Below, in pieces: positions 26,733 through 34,344 of a stretch of 64,000 nt of DNA; position 1 is the first letter of the stretch; every line of letters begins with the position of its first letter. This DNA is from Streptomyces lincolnensis (lineage in GTDB: Bacteria; Actinomycetota; Actinomycetes; Streptomycetales; Streptomycetaceae), in contig NZ_JAIHON010000001.1 of NCBI RefSeq assembly GCF_021173675.1, positions 248,001 to 312,000 on the forward strand, given 5' to 3'. The notes beneath the pieces were generated by a model. It was given only the letters and a program-made list of their open reading frames with translations, was not told where the DNA came from and ran no database searches. The position numbers were made by a program, and so were the translations under genes.

Positions 26733-28643
26733 CTACGGCGTGTAGACCGTCGGCCGCGGTGCCGTCGGCATGCCGTTGCCGATGAAGAAGCTCGGGTGCG
26801 GTGGCTGGTTGTAGGCGGTGTTCTGCCAGGCCAGGGCCGTGCGGTACATGGTGTCGTGCAGCAGGGTCGTGATCTTCGTGGTGGTCTCGACCGGCGTCGA
26901 GTACACCCGCAGGGCCGTGTTGTTCGACGTCGGCCAGACGACCTCCTCGCGCCAGTCGCCGAGGATGTCGCCGGACAGGGCCGGGGTGGCCTTGGTGCCG
27001 TTGTTGGAGTGGACGCCGGAGGCGGTCAGCAGGCGGGTGTCGCCGGAGGTGCCGTACTTGTCGACGCGGGTGCCGTCGAGAAGTTCGCGGACGGGGTCGC
27101 CGTCCCACCAGGACAGGAAGTTGATGCTGGAGGGCTCGCGGCCGAGGGAGGCGCCGGTCGCCGAGCGCAGGGTGGTGTCGGAGGCGGACCAGGCCTCGGC
27201 GCCCGCGCTGCCGGCGTAGATGTCGGCGGCGACACCGCGGCCGTTGTCGGCGCCGGAGGCGGTCTGCCACAGGATCTGGCCGGTGCGCGCGTCCGCCATC
27301 CACGAGCCGGGCTGGCCGGTGCTCTCGGAGACCTTGAAGTACTCCAGGCCCGCCCGGGAGGGGTTGAGGTCGCCGACGTGGCCCGCGTCGCCGTGACCGA
27401 GCCTCGTCGTCCACAGCCCGTTGCCGTTGTCGTCCACGGTCATCGCGCCGTAGACGATCTCGTCCCTGCCGTCGGCGTCGACGTCCGCGATCGACAGGCT
27501 GTGGTTGCCCTGGCCGTCGTAGCCCTTGCCGGTGTTGGTGGAGGAGGTGGTGTCGAAGGTCCAGCGGCGGGTGAAGGTGCCGTTCCGCCAGTCCCAGGCG
27601 GCGATCACCGTGCGGGTGTAGTAGCCGCGGGCCATGATCACCGAGGGGCGGGCGCCGTCCAGGTAGGCGGTGCCGGCCAGGAAGCGGTCGACGCGGTTGC
27701 CGTAGGAGTCGCCCCAGGAGGAGACCGTGCCGCGGGCCGGGACGTAGTCGACGCTCTGCATGGCCTTGCCGGTCTGGCCGTTGAACATGGTCAGGAACTC
27801 GGGCCCGGAGAGGATGTAGCCGGAGGAGTTGCGGTGGTCGGCGGAGGAGCTGCCGATGACCGCGCCGGTGCCGTCCCGCGTGCCGTCGGCGGTCTTCATG
27901 GCGACCTCGGCCTTGCCGTCGCCGTCGTAGTCGTACGCCTGGAACTGCGTGTAGTGCGCGCCGGAGCGGATGTTGCGGCCCAGGTCGATGCGCCACAGGC
28001 GGGTGCCGTCGAGCTTGACGCCGTCGACGAAGGTGTTGCCCGTGTAGCCGGACTGGGAGTTGTCCTTGGCGTTGGTGGGCTGCCACTTCAGGACGAAGTC
28101 GAGGGCGCCGTCGCCGTCGAGGTCGGCCACCGAGGCGTCGTTGGCCTCGTAGGTGTAGGCGACGCCGTCGGGGGTGGTGCCGCCGGCCGGCGGGGAGATC
28201 GGGACGTCCTTGTAGCCGGTGCGCAGTTGGACGGCGTGGACGGAGTCGGCCTGCTCGACGCCGCCGACGATCGCGCGGACCGTGTAGTCGGCCTGGGCGG
28301 GGGCGCCGGAGTGGAAGTAGTTGGTGGAGCCGGTGACGGGCGTGGAGTTGACCTTGGTGCCGGCCCGGTAGACGTTGAAGGAGACGTCGCCCGGGTCGGT
28401 GCCGAGCCAGCGCCAGCTGACCAGGTTGCCGGCGTCGGTGTGCACGCTGACGACACCGCGGTCGAGCTTCTCCACCTGGCGGGCGGTGGCCGCCTCGGCG
28501 GTGTCGCCGGTGGCGAGGGTGGTGAGGCCCGCGCCGACCAGGGCCGTGCTGACGGTCAGGGCGGAGAGGAGCACGCGGCGTCTGCGGTGTCCGCGCGGGC
28601 GGGGCCGCGGGTCCGGGTGGGGGTGCGGGTGCGGGTGCTGCAC
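26733..28643 (-). CDS. Secreted PL11 rhamnogalacturonan lyase
   Basis: The 636-residue protein starts at GTG 28643 with AGGAGG 7 bases upstream. The n-region is unusually His/Pro-rich (VQHPHPHPHPDP) before RRRRVLLSALTVSTALVGAG. The PL11 propeller shows the Ca-binding repeats DLDGDGALDF, DYDGDGKAEV and DVDADGRDEI, plus KTADGTRDGTG and GDILGDWREEVVW. PL11 enzymes cleave the rhamnogalacturonan I backbone of pectin by beta-elimination. It is convergent with the xyloglucanase gene and completes the plant-wall cluster. Confidence 0.92.
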   Translation of the reverse strand: MQHPHPHPHPDPRPRPRGHRRRRVLLSALTVSTALVGAGLTTLATGDTAEAATARQVEKLDRGVVSVHTDAGNLVSWRWLGTDPGDVSFNVYRAGTKVNSTPVTGSTNYFHSGAPAQADYTVRAIVGGVEQADSVHAVQLRTGYKDVPISPPAGGTTPDGVAYTYEANDASVADLDGDGALDFVLKWQPTNAKDNSQSGYTGNTFVDGVKLDGTRLWRIDLGRNIRSGAHYTQFQAYDYDGDGKAEVAMKTADGTRDGTGAVIGSSSADHRNSSGYILSGPEFLTMFNGQTGKAMQSVDYVPARGTVSSWGDSYGNRVDRFLAGTAYLDGARPSVIMARGYYTRTVIAAWDWRNGTFTRRWTFDTTSSTNTGKGYDGQGNHSLSIADVDADGRDEIVYGAMTVDDNGNGLWTTRLGHGDAGHVGDLNPSRAGLEYFKVSESTGQPGSWMADARTGQILWQTASGADNGRGVAADIYAGSAGAEAWSASDTTLRSATGASLGREPSSINFLSWWDGDPVRELLDGTRVDKYGTSGDTRLLTASGVHSNNGTKATPALSGDILGDWREEVVWPTSNNTALRVYSTPVETTTKITTLLHDTMYRTALAWQNTAYNQPPHPSFFIGNGMPTAPRPTVYTP

Positions 28644-28686
28644 GGGAGGGACCTCCTGGGGGGAGACGGATGGATTCCGTTCCCTG

Positions 28687-28800
28687 TCAGTCGCCGCCGG
28701 GGGCGTCCGGGTTGCCGTATCTTCCGGCCAGCTCGGCGACCGTGCGGGCGATGCGTTCGCGCAGCTCGGGCGGGTGCGGCGCCTCGATGGCGGTGCCACC
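28687..28800 (-). pseudogene. C-terminal remnant, possibly of a WYL-type regulator
   Basis: About 37 minus-strand codons ending GGD-stop have coding-like composition (nearly all G/C third positions). They contain APHPPELRERIARTVAELAG, which resembles the final helix of WYL-domain transcriptional regulators. Upstream on this strand the likeness is lost and no HTH is present. The identification rests on a short segment. Confidence 0.35.
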
Positions 28801-28899
28801 GTGGCCGGGCGGCGCATCAAGCGCCACCACGTCACCGCCGACCCGGCCGGCATCGCTCCCTGGGTGGAGAAGGCGGCGTACGTGATCCTGCCGGGGCGC
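28801..28899. other. Coding-like fragment of unknown origin in a gene-poor stretch
   Basis: In the plus frame 33 codons (RRIKRHHVTADPAGIAP, WVEKAAYVILPGR) have almost only G/C third positions but no proper start or stop context. The region 28644-29038 otherwise has only the remnant before it and the repeat after it. It may be gene debris, and either strand could be the former coding strand. Confidence 0.3.
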
Positions 28900-28967
28900 T
28901 GCGCTCGCCTGAACCAGGGGCACGGCCGCTGCTGTTTCGAGCAGCTGCGCCGCTTGCGTGGTCGTCC

Positions 28968-29033
28968 CTGGGGGCTGCGCCCCCAGGCCCCCATCGGCCT
29001 GAACGGCCTCGTCCTCAAACGCCGGACGGGCTG
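28968..29033. repeat. Dispersed hairpin repeat, type B (copy 1)
   Basis: A GGGGGC-TGC-GCCCCC hairpin (28970-28984) is followed by a 29-bp core at 29005-29033 (GGCCTCGTCCTCAAACGCCG and nine more bases). The core is an exact reverse complement of 61961-61989. It lies just after the methyltransferase stop (minus strand) and may also act as its terminator. Confidence 0.75.
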
Positions 29034-29038
29034 GAGAG

Positions 29039-29782
29039 TCAGCCGGGCTTCCTGAACGCCAGCACCGTGAACACCGGGTCGGGGCGGGGGCGGTTCTGGT
29101 CGGGGAGGGCTTCGAGGTGGGTGGTGAAGTGTTCGGCGAGGGGGGAGCCGGGTGGGACGCGGGTGAACCAGCCGCGTCCGAGGTCGGCGACGGTGCCTCG
29201 GGGGCTGCGGCCCTGGCCGTGGCCGGGGAAGCGGGCGCGGCCCGCAGGGACCAGGCCGAGCGCCTCGGCGTAGGCCGTGACGGCCTCGGCGGCGTCCTGC
29301 GCCGGTCTGCGCGGGCGGGGGGCGAGCACCGCGTCGATGTCGCTGCCGACGTCGTGCGCGGCGGCCTTGTCGACGGTGGTGACGTAGACGCCGCCGGGGC
29401 GCAGGACACGGGCGCATTCGGCGGCCACGGCCCGGACGTCCTCGCCCGTGTCCAGCAGGTGCAGTAGCCACACGCTGCTCACGGCGTCGAACGTGCCGTC
29501 GGGGAACGGCAGCCGGCGGCTGTCCGCGAGCACGACCGCCCCGGGCAGGCGTACGGCGGCCATCCGGGCCATGCCGTACGTCAGATCCGCGCCGGTGACC
29601 CGCAGGGCGGGGCGGGCCGTGGCGAGGCGCCGGGTGACGATCCCCGTGCCGCAGGCGACGTCGAGGAGCCGGCGGGCGTCCGGCGGGACGAGGCCGAGGA
29701 CGGCTTCGGCGGCCGCGGCGGCCCTGGGTTCGCCGCCGCGGCTGTCGTCGTAGGCGTCGGCCTCCTTGTCGTAGTCCAGCAC
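29039..29782 (-). CDS. Class I SAM-dependent methyltransferase
   Basis: The 247-residue protein has SAM motif I LLDVACGTGIVTRRLA, then VTGADLTYGMARMA (motif II acidic residue) and LPFPDGTFDAVSSVWLLHLL (UbiE/COQ5-like motif). The substrate is unknown. GTG 29782 is chosen because GAGGAG lies 6 bases upstream and homologues begin LDYDKEADAYDDSRGG. The longer in-frame N-terminus is of low complexity and overlaps the next gene upstream. It lies 31 bp downstream of the PCD gene and may share its transcript. Confidence 0.85.
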   Translation of the reverse strand: MLDYDKEADAYDDSRGGEPRAAAAAEAVLGLVPPDARRLLDVACGTGIVTRRLATARPALRVTGADLTYGMARMAAVRLPGAVVLADSRRLPFPDGTFDAVSSVWLLHLLDTGEDVRAVAAECARVLRPGGVYVTTVDKAAAHDVGSDIDAVLAPRPRRPAQDAAEAVTAYAEALGLVPAGRARFPGHGQGRSPRGTVADLGRGWFTRVPPGSPLAEHFTTHLEALPDQNRPRPDPVFTVLAFRKPG

Positions 29783-29813
29783 CGGCGCTCCTCGTCCTGG
29801 TCCGGCGCCGGTC

Positions 29814-30119
29814 TCACCGGGCTCCGTGGCCGGGGGCGAGTGCCTCCACCTTCTGCGCGAGCTCGAAGTCCTTCTCGGTGACGGCGCCGCCCACACTGTG
29901 CGTGTTCACGCTCAGGGAGACGGTGTTGTAGCCGAGGGTGAGGTCGGAGTGGTGGTCGAGTTCGTCCTGGACCTGGGCGATGTGGACGACCAGTGCCGCC
30001 GCGGCGAAGTGCGTGCCGAGCCGGTAGGACCGGGTGAGCCGGTCGTCGTCGACGGACCAGCCGGGCAGTTCCGCCAGCCGGTCCTCGATGTCCTTCTGCG
30101 ACAGCGGTTCGAGGGGCAT
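29814..30119 (-). CDS. Pterin-4a-carbinolamine dehydratase (PCD/DCoH)
   Basis: The 101-residue protein has the full DCoH signature: LPGWSVDDDRLTRSYR, then DELDHHSDLTLGYNTVSLSV, NTHSVGGAVTEKDFELA. The His-His and downstream His/Asp residues form the active site that dehydrates 4a-hydroxy-tetrahydrobiopterin, recycling the pterin cofactor of aromatic amino-acid hydroxylases. No hydroxylase gene is adjacent. The length is normal for the family. Confidence 0.93.
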   Translation of the reverse strand: MPLEPLSQKDIEDRLAELPGWSVDDDRLTRSYRLGTHFAAAALVVHIAQVQDELDHHSDLTLGYNTVSLSVNTHSVGGAVTEKDFELAQKVEALAPGHGAR

Positions 30120-30216
30120 GACGCGCTCCTTCCTGAAGCCGGGACGCCGGGTACGGTGCCTCTTCAGCCTGCCACAGCGGATGCGCCGCGGCCCTGGTCA
30201 GAAGGGTTCCCCCGGG

Positions 30217-31284
30217 TCAGCCGCGGACACTTTCGGCCGCCAGGTCTTCGGCGAGCGCGGCGATCACGGCCCGGCCCTCGACCCGCCGGACCCACGCGTG
30301 CGGCAGGCCGACGTCGCCGTGCAGCGCGCCGAGCAGGTTGCCGCACAGAGAGCCGGTCGAGTCGCTGTCGCCGGAGTGGTTGACGGACAGCAGCAGGGCC
30401 CGCTCGACGCCGGGCTCGGCGAGCGCGCAGTAGACGGCGAGGGCGAGGGCCTCCTCGGCGACCCATCCCGCGCCGAGGGTTTCGAGCTTCTCCGCCGTCG
30501 GCATTCCCTCGGAGGCCAGGTCGAGGGCCTGTTCCAGGGCGGCCGTCGTCTCCTGGTGGCCGGGGTAGCGGGCCAGCAGCCGGAGCGTGCGCAGGACCGC
30601 GCCCTCCAGGGACTCGCCGGCGACGAGATGCGCCACGATCGCGGCCAGCGCGCCCGCCGCGTAGTAGCCGGTGGGGTGCCCGTGGGTGATCTGGGCGCCG
30701 CGGGCGGCCATCGCGAAGGCCGCGTCCGCGGGGTTGACCAGTCCGAAGGGGGCCGAGCGCATGACCGTGCCGCAGCCCTTGGAGTCGGGGTTGACCTGTC
30801 CTGGCTTGCCGTCCAGTTCGAGCCACGGGTCGGGAGCGTACAGCTGGGCGATCCCTGAGAGGCAGGCGTTGCCCGGAGCACGTCGGGCGTACAACCAGAG
30901 CTCGCCGAGCAGCCCGCCCGTGGGGGCGCCACCCTGCTCCGGACCCGGCTTGGACTGGGTCTCCAGCCAGCGCTCGTACGCCTGGCGCAGCAGTACCGGC
31001 CAGGCGCCGCCGATCCCCTTCTCCCGCTCCCGGGCGCGAGCCTGGATCAGGGCCTCCACGGTGAAGAGCGTCATCTGTGTGTCGTCGCTGACCAGACCGG
31101 TCGCGCCGTGCGCCCCGGGCACCAGGCCGGTGACGCCGTGCCGTCCGTGGGTGGAGCGGATGCGGTCCAGGGAGGAGAACTCCACGGGGTAGCCGAGGGC
31201 GTCCCCGACCGCCCCGCCGAGCAGGCATCCCCGTACCCTGGCGCGGTGCACGGCCGCGCTTTCGATCGTCCACGGCCCGTTCAT
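30217..31284 (-). CDS. ADP-ribosylglycohydrolase family protein
   Basis: The 355-residue all-helical protein has the DraG/ARH signatures. VRGCLLGGAVGDALGYPVEF is N-terminal, LVSDDTQMTLFTVEALIQ gives the first Mg ligands, and NHSGDSDSTGSLCGNLLGAL gives the C-terminal metal site. These enzymes remove ADP-ribose from proteins or small molecules. No ADP-ribosyltransferase gene is next to it. It is divergent from an HTH gene with 29 bp between the start codons, so the two promoters must overlap. Confidence 0.9.
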   Translation of the reverse strand: MNGPWTIESAAVHRARVRGCLLGGAVGDALGYPVEFSSLDRIRSTHGRHGVTGLVPGAHGATGLVSDDTQMTLFTVEALIQARAREREKGIGGAWPVLLRQAYERWLETQSKPGPEQGGAPTGGLLGELWLYARRAPGNACLSGIAQLYAPDPWLELDGKPGQVNPDSKGCGTVMRSAPFGLVNPADAAFAMAARGAQITHGHPTGYYAAGALAAIVAHLVAGESLEGAVLRTLRLLARYPGHQETTAALEQALDLASEGMPTAEKLETLGAGWVAEEALALAVYCALAEPGVERALLLSVNHSGDSDSTGSLCGNLLGALHGDVGLPHAWVRRVEGRAVIAALAEDLAAESVRG

Positions 31285-31300
31285 GCGCCCACTCCTCGAT

Positions 31301-31306
31301 TACCGT
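31301..31306 (+). promoter_or_regulatory. -10 element (TACCGT) for a leaderless HTH gene
   Basis: TACCGT fits TAnnnT and lies 7 bases before ATG 31314. It falls inside the 29-bp gap to the divergent ADP-ribosylglycohydrolase gene. Confidence 0.45.
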
Positions 31307-31313
31307 CGTACGC

Positions 31314-32144
31314 ATGACCATTGTCCCGACCGACAAGGCCGAACGAACCCCCGCCCCCTCCGGCCGGGGCGTCGGCCCGATGCTGCGGGCCTGGCGGGAG
31401 CAACGGCGGGTCAGCCAGCTGGAGTTGGCGCTGCGGGCCGATTCCTCCGCCCGGCACATCAGCTTCATCGAGACGGGCCGCTCCCGGCCGAGCGAGGAGA
31501 TGGTGCTCCGGCTGGCCGAGCACCTGGACGTGCCGGTCCGGGAGCGCAACGCGCTGCTGCTGACGGCCGGTTACGCACCCCGCTACCCCGAGACCCCGCT
31601 GGACGACCCGGCACTGGACGCCGTGCGCGAGGGCATCGAGCAGCTGATCCAGGGCTACGAGCCCTACCCGGCCTTCGTGGTGAACGCGGTGTACGACGTC
31701 GTCGCCGCCAACCGGGGCGTGCTGATGCTGCTCGACGGCATCCCGGAGTCGGTGCTCGCCCCGCCGCTGAACGCGATGCGGCTGAGCCTGCACCCTCAGG
31801 GGCTGGCGCCGCGGATCCGCAACCTGCGGGCGTGGCGCGGACATCTGCTCGACCAGATGGAGCGGCAGATCGCCCTGCACCGCTCGGAGCCGCTGCGGGC
31901 GCTGTACGAGGAGGTGGCGGCGTACCCGGTGCCCGAGGAGGACGACGAGCCGCAACCGGGCCCGCCCGTCCCGCACTTCGCGCTGCCGATGGTGATCGAG
32001 CACGAGGGCCGGACCCTGTCGTTCGTCTCGTCCATCTCCACCTTCAACACCCCCATGGACGTGACGGTCGCCGAGCTGGCCATCGAGACGCTGCTCCCGG
32101 CCGACCCGGCGACGGTCAAGTACCTTCACTCACTGCTGCCCTGA
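31314..32144 (+). CDS. XRE-family regulator with MmyB-like ligand-binding domain
   Basis: The 276-residue regulator has an N-terminal helix-turn-helix (WREQRRVSQLELALRADSS, SFIETGRSRPS) and a PAS-like MmyB ligand domain. The latter shows the usual EPYPAFVVNAVYDVVAANRG and VAELAIETLLPADPATVKYL. MmyB-type regulators in actinobacteria usually bind a fatty-acid-like ligand and control a neighbouring gene. The candidates here are the divergent ADP-ribosylglycohydrolase and the convergent membrane-protein gene, with which it overlaps by 19 bp at the 3' end. Confidence 0.88.
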   Translation: MTIVPTDKAERTPAPSGRGVGPMLRAWREQRRVSQLELALRADSSARHISFIETGRSRPSEEMVLRLAEHLDVPVRERNALLLTAGYAPRYPETPLDDPALDAVREGIEQLIQGYEPYPAFVVNAVYDVVAANRGVLMLLDGIPESVLAPPLNAMRLSLHPQGLAPRIRNLRAWRGHLLDQMERQIALHRSEPLRALYEEVAAYPVPEEDDEPQPGPPVPHFALPMVIEHEGRTLSFVSSISTFNTPMDVTVAELAIETLLPADPATVKYLHSLLP

Positions 32145-32551
32145 CGGGCCTTCAGAGCCAGGTGCTGGAACAGCGCGAACCCCGCCACCACCGCCGCCTG
32201 GAGCACGGTCCACACCACGCCCGCCGTGCTCGGGGTCAGCCACAGGGCGAGCGCCGCGCAACTGAGCGCAGCCCAGGCGAGGTTGGCATCGACCACGGCC
32301 CGGACGGCGAGCGCCGGCGGCCGTTCGCGCGCGGCCAGGACGCCCACACCGGCCGCGTACACCAGGAGGAAGACCCCGAGGGCGGGCAGCAGCGCGGAGT
32401 CGACGCCGAGGAAGTCGGCGAGCGGCCCGGACACGGCGAGGTAGGCGAGGCCGTTCGCGCCGGTCACCAGCGCGTCCAGTGCCAGGAAGCGGCGCAGCGC
32501 GGTCTGCGGTTCGGCGGTCCGGGCGAGGGCGGAAAGCTGGGATGCGGACAT
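32126..32551 (-). CDS. Small four-helix integral membrane protein of unknown function
   Basis: The 141-residue protein has four hydrophobic segments, around ALVTGANGLAYLAVSGPLADF, LLPALGVFLLVYAAGVGVL, AVVDANLAWAALSCAALALW and GVVWTVLQAAVVAGFALFQH. The helix count and the spacing of Asn/Asp residues resemble small DoxX-like or SPW-like membrane proteins, but no family is certain. Its 3' end overlaps the MmyB-type regulator gene by 19 bp. An inverted repeat lies about 115 bp upstream of its start. Confidence 0.75.
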   Translation of the reverse strand: MSASQLSALARTAEPQTALRRFLALDALVTGANGLAYLAVSGPLADFLGVDSALLPALGVFLLVYAAGVGVLAARERPPALAVRAVVDANLAWAALSCAALALWLTPSTAGVVWTVLQAAVVAGFALFQHLALKARQGSSE

Positions 32552-32666
32552 GGCGGATCAGCCTCCGTCGAGGTCGGTGAGCGGTGCGGGAAGCCGGATC
32601 CCGGGCCGGAGTGCGCCGGCCCGGAACCCGATGACTCCACGATCGCGCCCGCCGGGGTCCGGGTCG

Positions 32667-32683
32667 ATTACCCATGAGGTAAT
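32667..32683. promoter_or_regulatory. Inverted repeat ATTACC-CATGA-GGTAAT
   Basis: Perfect 6-bp arms flank a 5-bp centre in the divergent region between the small membrane-protein gene (minus) and the DUF5753 regulator (plus). The form suits a dimeric repressor. The binding protein is unknown. Confidence 0.5.
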
Positions 32684-32776
32684 GGAAGGGTGACGAAGAA
32701 GCGGCGGTGACCGCTGAGACTGACAGGTGAACATGACAGACTGCACGCAAGCTTCGACGCGTAGGGGAGGCGTGGC

Positions 32777-33640
32777 GTGAGTGAGCGGCGTCCCGCGCCC
32801 ACCGTAGGACAGGTGGTGCTCGGCAGACGCCTGCAGGAACTGCGGGAGGCGGCCGGACTCAAGCGTGAGGAGGCCGCCCAGGTGCTGCGGGTGGCACCCG
32901 CGACGGTCCGGCGCATGGAAATGGCCGAGGTCTCGCTGAAGATCCCGTACGTGCAGGTGCTGCTGGAGACGTACGGCGTCTCCGAGGAGGAGACCGAGGC
33001 GTTCATCGCGCTGGCCGAGGAGGCGAACCGGCCGGGCTGGTGGCAGCGGTTCCACGACGTGCTGCCCGAGTGGTTCAGCCTGTACGTGAGCCTGGAGGGC
33101 GCCGCCCGCATCATCCGCTCCTACGAGCCGCACTTCGTGCCCGGTCTGCTCCAGACCGAGGAGTACGCGCGTGCCGTGCTGGAGGCCGGCACGATCGGTC
33201 AGGCCGGTGCGGAAACGATCGAGCGGCATGTGTCCCTGCGGATGGCCCGGCAGCGGCTTCTGGAGCGCGAGAACCCGCCCCACCTGTGGGTGATCATGGA
33301 CGAGACGGTGTTACGGCGCCCGGTCAGCATCCGCGGCGAGGTCATGGCCGAGCAGCTGGACAAGCTGCTGGAGTTCGCCGAGCGGGACCGGGTCACCCTC
33401 CAGATCGCGGAGTTCGCCGAGGGCCCCCACCCGGGCACGTACGCGCCGTTCTCGCTCTTCCGCTTCGCCGAGCCGGAGCTGCCCGACATGGTCTTCACCG
33501 AGTACCTCACCGGTGCGCTCTACCTCGACTCCCGCAAGGAGGTCGGCACGCACCTGGAGGTCCTGGACCACATGTCGGCGCGGTCGGCCTCGGCGGAGCG
33601 CACGCTGAAGCTCCTGCGGGACCGCCGCGCGGACTTCTGA
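32777..33640 (+). CDS. XRE regulator with DUF5753 domain (WhiJ-like)
   Basis: The 287-residue protein has an N-terminal HTH (LGRRLQELREAAGLKREEAA, ATVRRMEMAEVSLK). The DUF5753 domain shows IIRSYEPHFVPGLLQTEEYA and a C-terminal EVLDHMSARSASAERTLKLL. Streptomyces have many such WhiJ-like proteins, normally paired with a small DUF397 partner and sometimes an anti-sigma-like ATPase. Neither partner is found next to this gene, so it appears to be an orphan. GTG 32777 has GGGGAGG 6 bases upstream. Confidence 0.88.
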   Translation: MSERRPAPTVGQVVLGRRLQELREAAGLKREEAAQVLRVAPATVRRMEMAEVSLKIPYVQVLLETYGVSEEETEAFIALAEEANRPGWWQRFHDVLPEWFSLYVSLEGAARIIRSYEPHFVPGLLQTEEYARAVLEAGTIGQAGAETIERHVSLRMARQRLLERENPPHLWVIMDETVLRRPVSIRGEVMAEQLDKLLEFAERDRVTLQIAEFAEGPHPGTYAPFSLFRFAEPELPDMVFTEYLTGALYLDSRKEVGTHLEVLDHMSARSASAERTLKLLRDRRADF

Positions 33641-33652
33641 GCGGGCTCCACA

Positions 33653-33692
33653 CCTACGGCTGTCCCGCTACCACGCCTACGGCTGTCCCGCT
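33653..33692. repeat. Short direct repeat (2 x 17 bp)
   Basis: CCTACGGCTGTCCCGCT occurs at 33653-33669 and 33676-33692, 23 bp apart, just after the regulator stop codon. Confidence 0.7.
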
Positions 33693-33836
33693 GCGTCGTG
33701 CCCGTGTACGCGGGGGTCGCCCGCAGGCCCCGGCCGTGGGGGTACCCGGACGGGTGCCGTCAGCGGGTGCGCTCCCCCGCCCCGCCCTAGGTTCGCAGTG
33801 GCGGGGACAGCCCACCGACGACGCCCAGGAGGCCCG

Positions 33837-34328
33837 ATGCCCTCGGACGCTGTGCTGTACCAGGCGGCGGCGCTCTGCCTGACCTACCCCGACGACGACT
33901 TCCGCGCCCGCCTCGCGCTGCTGCGTGAAGCGGCCCCGCAGCTCAGGGAGTTCGTGGACCACGCGACGGTGACGGCGCCGCGGGAGCTGGCCGGGCACTA
34001 CGTCCAGGTCTTCGACCTCGACGACCGGCACAGCCTGTACCTGAGCCGGTGGCGGGACGCGGACATGCGGCGGGGCATGTCGCCGGTCCGCTTCCAGGAG
34101 GCCTACCGGGCCGCGGGGCTCGAACTCACCGGCGAGGAGCTGCCCGACTTCCTGCCCGCGGTGCTGGAGTTCGCGGCCCGCACCGGCGACACCGGCCTGC
34201 TCACCGCGCACCGCGACGGCCTGGAGCGCCTCCGCTCCCGGCTCACCGACGCCGGCACACCCTACGCGTCGGTCCTGGACGCCGTCTGCGCCACCCTGCC
34301 GCCCGCCCGGGCCGGGGCGGGCGGCTGA
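33837..34328 (+). CDS. narJ: NarJ-type nitrate reductase assembly chaperone (orphan)
   Basis: The 163-residue protein has the TorD/NarJ pattern LTYPDDDFRARLALLREA, LAGHYVQVFDLDDRHSLYLS, RRGMSPVRFQEAYRAAGLEL and ELPDFLPAVLEFAA. NarJ inserts the Mo cofactor into NarG and holds the apoenzyme. No narG, narH or narI lies in the window, so it may serve a distant nitrate reductase or another Mo enzyme. ATG 33837 has AGGAGG closely upstream. It converges with the DnaK gene, with 16 bp between stops. Confidence 0.82.
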   Translation: MPSDAVLYQAAALCLTYPDDDFRARLALLREAAPQLREFVDHATVTAPRELAGHYVQVFDLDDRHSLYLSRWRDADMRRGMSPVRFQEAYRAAGLELTGEELPDFLPAVLEFAARTGDTGLLTAHRDGLERLRSRLTDAGTPYASVLDAVCATLPPARAGAGG

Positions 34329-34344
34329 GGGCCTGCTCCGGCCG

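Noticed and set aside
28801..28899. A transposase fragment
   Set aside because: No DDE/HUH motif or terminal repeat could be seen. The segment is too short to name, so it is reported only as an unknown fragment.
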